Source: Methanothrix sp.
Lineage (GTDB): Archaea > Halobacteriota > Methanosarcinia > Methanotrichales > Methanotrichaceae
NCBI GenBank assembly: GCA_028708055.1
Contig: JAQVZT010000071.1
Location: forward strand, 1 to 10,736
Direction of reading: 5' to 3'
DNA: 10,736 nt
How positions within the stretch are numbered: the stretch's first letter is position 1; each line of letters opens with the position of its first letter. Of this stretch, positions 5,923 to 10,736 are shown in pieces. The notes under the pieces are model-generated. The model was not told where the DNA came from and did not search any database. It saw only the letters and a list, made by a program, of their open reading frames with translations. A program made the position numbers and the translations under genes.

Positions 5923-6273
5923 GTGATGATGCCAATATCCGGATGGGATGGCCCCGACTGCATAGCCGATGGAGTCTATCGCTACTCCAAATGCCTCTCC
6001 TGGGTCAGGCTGTATATCGATGTCGTTGATAATGTCCTCTACGGGGGATGTTGCGGAGCATCACAGAACTTCGAGGTGGAGCGGGAAGGCGACCGATGGA
6101 CGCGCTTTGAGACCATTCTGGCAACAACCCCATCCGGCGAGCCGGTTATGCGGCTGCGGGACTACAGCACCTGGGAGGTCGTTTACGAGCGAACCGGGGA
6201 GGCACTCCCACTGGATGAGCGAATGGAGAGCATTGAGGATATGGCTGCTTTCCTGGAGAGGAGCCTGGCCTGA
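5923..6273 (+). CDS. Small conserved-looking protein of unknown function
   Basis: This is a 116-residue soluble protein that I do not recognise. It has no signal peptide or membrane helix. It contains several Trp (GWDGPD, SWVRL, DRWTRFE, TWEVVY) and four Cys, two of them adjacent in the YGGCCGAS block. The alternating hydrophobic pattern (VRLYIDVVDNVLYGG, NFEVEREGDRW) suggests a beta-rich fold with a short C-terminal helix (IEDMAAFLERSL). The start is one of GTG 5923, ATG 5926 or ATG 5929; an in-frame stop at 5899-5901 excludes earlier starts. It is divergent from ku. Its codon pattern agrees with a real gene, and no competing frame is better. Confidence 0.6.
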   Translation: MMMPISGWDGPDCIADGVYRYSKCLSWVRLYIDVVDNVLYGGCCGASQNFEVEREGDRWTRFETILATTPSGEPVMRLRDYSTWEVVYERTGEALPLDERMESIEDMAAFLERSLA

Positions 6274-6395
6274 GTTGCATTGCCAGAACCCGTCGTATGA
6301 GCCGAAATAAAGCAATGGTGGGCGATGATGGAAATAGTAGAGACAAAATAGCAAAGCTGGAAGTCCATTCATCCGGCCCGGAGAGCTTTTCGACC

Positions 6396-6411
6396 CAGAA
6401 TCTTTATATGG
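6396..6411 (+). promoter_or_regulatory. TATA-box promoter of the first secreted-protein gene
   Basis: CAGAATCTTTATATGG contains a TTTATATG box 40 nt before the start codon. The same 16 bases recur exactly at 7146-7161 before the paralogous gene. This promoter yields a leader of roughly ten or more bases carrying a strong GGTGATC ribosome site. Confidence 0.75.
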
Positions 6412-6433
6412 GCTCAGCCATCAGCCTCTTCAG

Positions 6434-6440
6434 GGTGATC
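6434..6440 (+). promoter_or_regulatory. Ribosome binding site supporting a TTG start
   Basis: GGTGATC is a perfect match to the 16S rRNA 3' end. It stands close upstream of TTG 6443, while the next ATG (6452) is too far away for good spacing. This favours the TTG start. Confidence 0.6.
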
Positions 6441-6442
6441 AT

Positions 6443-7072
6443 TTGAAAAAGATGGTTTTATTGCTCATTGTATTATCCCTGATGGTTCTCTCTTTGGCAG
6501 GCATAACATCTGCCGCTGATGCAAAATCACCAGAGGATCAATTCCTGAATTCCTATCAGGGAAACCTCTCTGAGAAGAAGATCATCTCCATAGATCTGCT
6601 CTCGGTAATGGGACTGCCAGCCTATTTTATTGCGGAAACCGTCAAGTTCAAGGCTCCGAAGCCAGGATGGAAGCTGAATACCGTGCAAATGCTGGGATGG
6701 GACGGCTATAACGGCAGTGAAGAGTCGATTCCCAGGGAACGGATAATCTCCCTTGAAGTCAGGGATAAGGACCTCAATCTGCTCTACAAGTTTGCTGACT
6801 CTCAACTGCCGTACTCAAACTTTGTCCGCAATGCAACGGAGACCTATCCATTCACCATACATCTGCCCTCCATTCCGGTAAGCGACGAATTCTATGTGTG
6901 CTTCTATGATCGGGGAGCAATCGCCGTCGCCACTGAGGTTCTTAATAAGACCAGCGAGAACTCGTTCATCTATATCTCAGAAGGAAATGCTCTCTTGCCC
7001 TCAAATCTGCCCATATTCAAAGATAAGGAAGCAGTGCCTCTGAACTGGATAATGACTATCAGCGGAAATTAA
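6443..7072 (+). CDS. Secreted protein of unknown function, paralogue 1
   Basis: This 209-residue protein starts with a classic signal peptide: KK, then a ~18-residue Leu/Val/Ile-rich core, and a probable cut near TSA|AD (about residue 24). The mature part appears to be a beta-rich domain with the blocks FKAPKPGWKL, QMLGWDGYN, EVRDKDLNLLYKFADSQ, the IPVSDEFYVCFYDRGA strand pair and a final LNWI. It has four Asn-X-Ser/Thr sites (NLS, NGS, NAT, NKT), as expected of a glycosylated archaeal surface protein. It is not anchored by any visible C-terminal helix. The function is unknown; the family looks lineage-specific. Its paralogue follows 110 bp downstream, with a separate promoter. Confidence 0.85.
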   Translation: MKKMVLLLIVLSLMVLSLAGITSAADAKSPEDQFLNSYQGNLSEKKIISIDLLSVMGLPAYFIAETVKFKAPKPGWKLNTVQMLGWDGYNGSEESIPRERIISLEVRDKDLNLLYKFADSQLPYSNFVRNATETYPFTIHLPSIPVSDEFYVCFYDRGAIAVATEVLNKTSENSFIYISEGNALLPSNLPIFKDKEAVPLNWIMTISGN

Positions 7073-7075
7073 CCC

Positions 7076-7088
7076 TTTCCTTTTTTAT
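7076..7088 (+). terminator. T-rich terminator after paralogue 1
   Basis: CTTTCCTTTTTTA directly follows the stop codon region of the first secreted-protein gene and contains a run of six T. This is consistent with archaeal U-tract termination, and with the next gene having its own promoter. Confidence 0.45.
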
Positions 7089-7145
7089 AATTTCTAAAGA
7101 TTTATTCAAATTATTGATTCGGAGGCTATAGGTGCTGTCTCATAT

Positions 7146-7161
7146 CAGAATCTTTATATGG
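7146..7161 (+). promoter_or_regulatory. TATA-box promoter of the second secreted-protein gene
   Basis: This is an exact 16-base copy of the box at 6396-6411 with TTTATATG as core, 42 nt before ATG 7195. A GGGTGA ribosome site (7185-7190) lies close before that ATG, repeating the arrangement of the first gene. Confidence 0.75.
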
Positions 7162-7194
7162 ATAAAAATCATTTGATAGATCTTGGGTGATTAT

Positions 7195-7797
7195 ATGAAG
7201 CGCACTATATTATTGCTTGCCTGCTTATGTTGCGCAGCCCTATGCATAAATGCAATCGCTGCACAGACAGGAGCATCACAGCTCACAACACTGAGAGGTG
7301 ATGACGGCAAGAACTACTCTGAGAAGGATTTCAAACTATTCTCTTCATTCGGTGTATTCGGCTCGCTGAACGTCGGCGAAGCAGTACAATTCACTGCTCC
7401 CAGCGCCGGCTGGAAACTGCAAATGGTTCGGGTCTTAGGCTGGAGCGGATATAATGAGACCACACAGACATTTCCAGCGGATAGAAACATAATGGTTGAG
7501 ATAAGAGACAAGGATCTCAATCTGCTCTACAAGTTTGCGGACTCTCAGAACAACTATTTCCTCTCCGAAACAGGACCGAAATTCGGTGAGATAGAGATAC
7601 CCGCTTTGCCTGTATCCGGAAATTTCTACGTCATATACTACGATCGAGGAGCGGCTCCCGTTCTCATGGAGGCTGCCAATGCCACAGGAAAATCCTACCT
7701 GTTCATTGACGGAAATTTGGAGCCTGCAGAATTCCCAACATCGGATAGCAATGAAACCATTGCGGTCAACTGGATGATTGAGGCACTCGGAAAATAG
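7195..7797 (+). CDS. Secreted protein of unknown function, paralogue 2
   Basis: This 200-residue protein has an N-terminal signal peptide (MKRT, then a Leu/Cys/Ala-rich core, probable cut near AIA|AQ). The mature part aligns along its full length with paralogue 1: the APSAGWKL, VLGWSGYN, EIRDKDLNLLYKFADSQ, YYDRGA and VNWMI blocks are shared. Three of four Asn-X-Ser/Thr sites align between the two (NYS, NET, NAT against NLS, NGS, NKT). A TTG at 7183 is in frame, but the GGGTGA ribosome site overlaps it, so ATG 7195 is the start. No membrane anchor follows the signal peptide. The protein is likely released or attached to the cell surface. Function unknown. Confidence 0.85.
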   Translation: MKRTILLLACLCCAALCINAIAAQTGASQLTTLRGDDGKNYSEKDFKLFSSFGVFGSLNVGEAVQFTAPSAGWKLQMVRVLGWSGYNETTQTFPADRNIMVEIRDKDLNLLYKFADSQNNYFLSETGPKFGEIEIPALPVSGNFYVIYYDRGAAPVLMEAANATGKSYLFIDGNLEPAEFPTSDSNETIAVNWMIEALGK

Positions 7798-7811
7798 TTT
7801 GGCGAAAGTAT

Positions 7812-7818
7812 GTTATAG
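7812..7818 (+). promoter_or_regulatory. Possible TATA box of the PAC2-family gene
   Basis: GTTATAG is centred about 25 nt before ATG 7840. The gene has no ribosome site, so a leaderless transcript from this box is plausible. The box is short and the call is weak. Confidence 0.35.
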
Positions 7819-7839
7819 CAGCACGCCAACAATATTTCG

Positions 7840-8502
7840 ATGTTTGAGTCTCGTTTCATCTGCATTTGCGGACTTCCGGGAATTGGAAGCGTTGGCAAAG
7901 TGGCAACCGATTACCTGGTTACTGCTCTGGAATGCAGTGCCATATTGCCTTTTTTTTCGCATAGCTTTCCTCCTCAGGTTATGGTTTCAGAGGGACTTGC
8001 AAAGCTCATGAATGCGCAGCTTCTGCGCCCCAAGCAAAGAGATAACCTGCTTATTCTCTCCGGCGATGCTCAGCCTCTTGATGTGTTGGGCATGCATGAG
8101 CTGGCGGGAAGTATCCTTCAGGCTATAAAAAAACAGGGCGTCACGGATGTCATCACCCTGGCAGCCTATGTGGGGGAGACGAATGAGACTGTACTGGGCG
8201 CGGCAACAGATGCAGATGGCGCGGCGGCCCTGAGCAAAGAGAAGATCCCCTTGCTGCGGGGCGGTGCCATCGGAGGATTGAACGGCCTTCTGGCTGGGAT
8301 GGCTCCTCTGTACGACCTGCGCGGCTATTGCCTTCTGGGGGCCAGCTCTGGGTCCGATCCAGTGGATATCCGGGCGGCAAGCAATCTGCTCGGCGCAATA
8401 AATGAGCTTCTTCACCTCGACATTGACATATCGCTTCTGGAGCCGGTCATCGAGGAGGAGGAAGTGGCAGAAGCGGAAGAAGTGGATATGAACTACATAT
8501 AA
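7840..8502 (+). CDS. PAC2-family protein (proteasome assembly chaperone-like)
   Basis: This 220-residue cytosolic protein has the PAC2 hallmark GLPGIGSVGKVATDYL near residue 11. It continues with the family's alternating strand/helix pattern: NLLILSGDAQP, ITLAAYVGE, and PLLRGGAIGGLNGLLAGMAPL followed by GYCLLGASSG. Archaeal PAC2 relatives (PbaA/PbaB) help or imitate proteasome assembly, though many PAC2 proteins are uncharacterised. The tail is strongly acidic (EEEEVAEAEEVD) and ends in Asn-Tyr-Ile. A penultimate tyrosine recalls the HbYX motif that docks into the 20S proteasome, except that the hydrophobic position is Asn. The gene is 42 bp after the secreted-protein gene, with its own possible TATA box, so co-transcription is doubtful. 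Confidence 0.85.
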   Translation: MFESRFICICGLPGIGSVGKVATDYLVTALECSAILPFFSHSFPPQVMVSEGLAKLMNAQLLRPKQRDNLLILSGDAQPLDVLGMHELAGSILQAIKKQGVTDVITLAAYVGETNETVLGAATDADGAAALSKEKIPLLRGGAIGGLNGLLAGMAPLYDLRGYCLLGASSGSDPVDIRAASNLLGAINELLHLDIDISLLEPVIEEEEVAEAEEVDMNYI

Positions 8503-8545
8503 AAAAGATAATATAAATAATAGAGCCTAAAAAGATGATGGGTAG

Positions 8546-8551
8546 AAAAAA
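8546..8551 (-). terminator. Possible T-tract terminator of the minus-strand operon
   Basis: Read on the minus strand, a run of six T lies about 50 nt after the DUF89 gene stop. It is preceded by a short ATCC/GGAT stem. A second five-T run follows further on. No matching T-run for the plus-strand PAC2 gene is visible, and its downstream side is A-rich. Two TGGATTCT direct copies (8561 and 8572) also lie in this 100-bp convergent gap. Confidence 0.4.
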
Positions 8552-8602
8552 GCATCCGCATGGATTCTACCTGGATTCTGATCGGGTTCTGTCAGATTCA
8601 TT

Positions 8603-9469
8603 TTAAATCGACTTTGCCACCAGAGTCCCTTTGGGAACACCAATGACATTTGCCACCGGCTCGCACTTGGCTCTCATGATGTATGTCAGCCGGCCTTTCA
8701 ACAGCTCCTCGTACTCGGAGATGGTTTCAAAGTTGCCCATGCCTTTGGAGAGTATCAGCCAGGCGGGATCAAATAGCAGATCGCGGGCCTCGGGCTCGAT
8801 GTGATCCAGGGATGTTCCCACTACATTTCCGGTTGCAATGACCTTGATATCCATATCACCCATCTTTGCCATGGCGGACAGTTCCTCCCTGGTGACATCA
8901 TTGAGAACCGGCACAGATTTAGATCCCACTACCACCTGCTTTCCCATCTTTTCCAGCTTATCGATCACAAAGAGATCGAATACCGCTTCGCCGCAGTTGT
9001 CGGTGAGATAAAAGATCTTGCTGAAGCTGCCCAGACGCCTCTTCAATTCGCCAATATCGCCATGCAGCTTCTCGGAGAGCGTATCACGAAATACTCCGGA
9101 AAAAGTGCTGTTATCGAAATCGTGGCCCTTGACCCCGAACTCCATGGAATTGGCGGCAGCAGCAATGCGAATCAGGGCTTCAACCTTGTCGTTTGCCTTT
9201 TCGTAGAAATCCTCCGCAATAGGTAGCAGATCTTTTGCTACGCGGTTGCTCTCTTCTTTCAGTTTCCGGTAAGGATCGGGATTTCCGCTTCGCTTCTTAA
9301 TGATGTTCTCCCTCTCCGTCCCGACCAGTGCTGATACTCCTCGTTTGTGGCCGGCCATGTAGTCCAGCAGCTCCTCCATTGCCGCTTTCTTCTCGTTCTC
9401 GCTGGAAAAGACGAGATCGCACTCGAACTTGGCCCGGTCCAGAATGCATGGGTAGCAGTTGGAGGCCAT
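8603..9469 (-). CDS. DUF89 / ARMT1-like protein, damage-control phosphatase type
   Basis: This 288-residue protein belongs to the DUF89 family, metal-dependent phosphatases thought to remove damaged or excess phosphorylated metabolites. The archaeal subfamily carries an N-terminal Cys pair, seen here as C5-x-x-C8 in NCYPCILDRA. The metal-binding Asp-Asn motif is DNCGE (157-161). VPVLNDVT (about 187-194) and the LSKGMGN block (240-246) correspond to other active-site regions. ATG 9469 starts 2 nt after the TGA of the upstream gene (9472-9474), suggesting translational coupling. A GTG at 9484 would add five residues and overlap the upstream gene. The substrate is unknown; being in an operon with AMP phosphorylase hints at sugar or nucleotide phosphates. 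All key blocks appear intact. Confidence 0.85.
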   Translation of the reverse strand: MASNCYPCILDRAKFECDLVFSSENEKKAAMEELLDYMAGHKRGVSALVGTERENIIKKRSGNPDPYRKLKEESNRVAKDLLPIAEDFYEKANDKVEALIRIAAAANSMEFGVKGHDFDNSTFSGVFRDTLSEKLHGDIGELKRRLGSFSKIFYLTDNCGEAVFDLFVIDKLEKMGKQVVVGSKSVPVLNDVTREELSAMAKMGDMDIKVIATGNVVGTSLDHIEPEARDLLFDPAWLILSKGMGNFETISEYEELLKGRLTYIMRAKCEPVANVIGVPKGTLVAKSI

Positions 9470-9471
9470 CC

Positions 9472-10332
9472 TCAAGAGGGCCACCTTCCCGCCAGCACAG
9501 AGATGACATCAGGAATGGCCCTCTCTGCAACGTGCACGCACGAGCCGCCGCTGAGCACAAAGACCAGTCCCCTGTCACCCACTGCATCCATTATCAATTG
9601 CGTCATCCTGGGATAGGCTTCAAAGGTGAGATCAAAGCCGCCGTAATCATCCTTGTGAGAGTCGTGGCCGAAGATGACAAAGGCCAGCTGAAAATCGAAA
9701 TCCTTGGCCAGCTCCAGGGCGCTCTTCAAGGCGGAGAGGAAACGATCATCCTTTCCGCCGAAGGTAATACCGATGTCGTAGTTGTTCTTCAGAGGATCGT
9801 GCTCCTCATCTGCGCCGCTGTGCAGGTTGATATGAAACACGTCTGCATCGTCTTTAAAAAAGTCGCGGGTGCCGTCCCCAAAATGAGGATCAACATCAAC
9901 GATAAGAAAGCGCTGAAGGCCCATCTGCCGCAGCCGCAGGATGGCGATGGCCACATCATTAAAGTAGCAGAATCCCCAGCAGCTTCCCCGGGAAGCATGG
10001 TGTCCGGCAGTCCCGGTGTAGGCAAAGGCCCGGCAGGCCTGGCCGGTGGCCACCATCTCCGCAGCCATCATAACGCTGCCTGCGGAGAGAATTGCCACCT
10101 CTCGGTATGGGTCGCTCTCCATATTGGCCATATGGGCTGCAGTATGAGCCTGCGCCACCAGCTCCAGCGGGGCAGGCTTTGCCTTGAAAACCTGCACCTC
10201 TTTGCCGTCCACCAGACCGGACTGCATGAGCTTTTCAAATGACGGCCTGATTCGCTCCTTGAGGACGCTGAACCCCTTTTTTCCGAAATCCTCATGATAG
10301 GTGATTGCGACCAGCATTTTTTTGCCTTCCAT
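9472..10332 (-). CDS. Histone deacetylase-fold amidohydrolase with an altered active site
   Basis: This 286-residue protein of the arginase/deacetylase fold has the His pair H111-H112 in GHHASRGSCWGFCYFNDVAIA. Zinc ligands are D148 and H150 in DVDPHFGDGT and D224 in GHDSH. Two usual residues differ. The second His of the HH-G-D/N-G motif is Phe151. The catalytic Tyr of the C-terminal GGY motif is missing, the segment reading SGGSCVH (S264, C265). It may therefore be a weak deacetylase, or act on another amide or small molecule. ATG 10317 (MLVAITYHEDF, preceded by GGAAGG) fits the family start better than ATG 10332, but either is possible. It is the middle gene of a minus-strand operon, 21 bp after the phosphorylase. 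Archaeal histone or acetyl-polyamine substrates are only guesses. Confidence 0.88.
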   Translation of the reverse strand: MEGKKMLVAITYHEDFGKKGFSVLKERIRPSFEKLMQSGLVDGKEVQVFKAKPAPLELVAQAHTAAHMANMESDPYREVAILSAGSVMMAAEMVATGQACRAFAYTGTAGHHASRGSCWGFCYFNDVAIAILRLRQMGLQRFLIVDVDPHFGDGTRDFFKDDADVFHINLHSGADEEHDPLKNNYDIGITFGGKDDRFLSALKSALELAKDFDFQLAFVIFGHDSHKDDYGGFDLTFEAYPRMTQLIMDAVGDRGLVFVLSGGSCVHVAERAIPDVISVLAGRWPS

Positions 10333-10353
10333 TTTGCTCTCTAATGCTTTTTT

Positions 10354-10736
10354 TTATAGCTCAGTGATCCTGGGGTATCTCTCCAGCAGCATTCCCTCGA
10401 CAACGATTGGCATCTGCCGGTTGGCATCCTTTACGGCGCTCTCCAGCTGCCAGTCAGATGAGGAGCAGATGGTGATCAAAGGCTCACCCTTCTTTACTCT
10501 CTCGCCCATCTTTCTGTGGATGATCACTCCTGCTTTCTTGTCCGCAGGCGCGCCGGCCATACGAGCCAGCTCCACCAGACGCTTGTTGTAGAAGGCCACT
10601 ATGTAGCCTCCCGCTGGAGCAAGGATATCCTGGCAATTCTCTCCTACGGCAATCTCCTCGCTCTTGACCTGAGGATTGCCGCCCTGGGCTTCGATGATCT
10701 CCATGAGCTTCTTATGGGCTTTTCCGCTGGTGAGAA
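10354..10736 (-). CDS. deoA: AMP / thymidine phosphorylase, C-terminal part (5' end outside the window)
   Basis: The frame is open to the right edge, so only the last ~127 residues are seen. TSGKAHKKLMEIIEAQGGNP is the typical join between the catalytic and C-terminal domains of pyrimidine-nucleoside-phosphorylase-family enzymes. GGYIVAFYNKRLVELARMAGAP and GVIIHRKMGERVKKGEPLITI form the barrel-like PYNP C-terminal domain. In archaea such enzymes usually phosphorolyse AMP, CMP or UMP to ribose 1,5-bisphosphate and base, feeding the type III RuBisCO pathway. Which substrate applies here cannot be judged from the tail. It is the first gene visible in the operon with the deacetylase-like and DUF89 genes. 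Confidence 0.9.
   Translation of the reverse strand, partial: LTSGKAHKKLMEIIEAQGGNPQVKSEEIAVGENCQDILAPAGGYIVAFYNKRLVELARMAGAPADKKAGVIIHRKMGERVKKGEPLITICSSSDWQLESAVKDANRQMPIVVEGMLLERYPRITEL

Noticed and set aside
7987..8415. Minus-strand 142-codon open frame within the PAC2 gene
   Set aside because: No motif, promoter or ribosome site; the plus-strand PAC2 signature is convincing.
9328..10242. Plus-strand 304-codon open frame opposite the deacetylase gene
   Set aside because: It lacks any recognisable domain or signal, while the minus strand carries clear family motifs for the deacetylase-like and DUF89 proteins over the same bases. Its openness follows from GC-rich codon structure.

Overview
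The window reads as a piece of a methanogenic archaeon's chromosome, most likely from the Methanosarcinales and probably near Methanothrix (Methanosaeta). The evidence is TTTATATA-like TATA boxes about 25-30 nt before inferred transcript starts, GGTGATC-type ribosome sites, several probably leaderless genes, an archaeal AMP phosphorylase tail, a PAC2 proteasome-chaperone-like protein, and a protein that I recall as the methanogen family DUF1699. The genus is inferred from memory of family distributions; no database was consulted.

Layout. Positions 1-405 hold the 3' end of a HEAT-repeat gene with near-identical 93-bp tandem units. Positions 523-2859 are a tight two-gene unit, threonine synthase followed by a MetE C-terminal-domain-like methionine synthase, both in the aspartate-family amino acid pathway. 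A 569-bp gap (2860-3428) follows. Its left part is an array of six 35-bp tandem repeats, and its right part is AT-rich with a long nested palindrome, repeated CATATT motifs and a TATA box in front of the DUF1699-like gene (3429-3836). A hairpin plus T-tract separates that gene from a convergent pair on the minus strand, an ATP-dependent DNA ligase of the LigD-ligase type and Ku. These look like a minimal bacterial-type end-joining set; no polymerase or phosphoesterase gene is visible here.

A small unknown gene (5923-6273) is divergent from Ku. Next come two tandem paralogous genes for secreted, probably glycosylated proteins (6443-7072 and 7195-7797), each with its own copy of the same 16-bp promoter box. 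A PAC2-family protein (7840-8502) follows. The right end is a minus-strand operon read from the right edge: AMP/thymidine phosphorylase (5' end outside the window), a histone-deacetylase-fold protein lacking the usual catalytic tyrosine, and a DUF89 damage-control-phosphatase-like protein whose start lies 2 nt after the previous stop.

Most of the window is ordinary archaeal housekeeping and lineage-specific genes. The parts most worth a second look are the structured 2860-3428 intergenic region, the altered active site of the deacetylase-like protein within its operon, the His-x-His variant methionine synthase, the two-gene Ku/ligase unit with an in-frame repeat microORF in its spacer, and the duplicated secreted-protein cassette. 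No tRNA, rRNA, CRISPR array, insertion sequence or transposase was seen.
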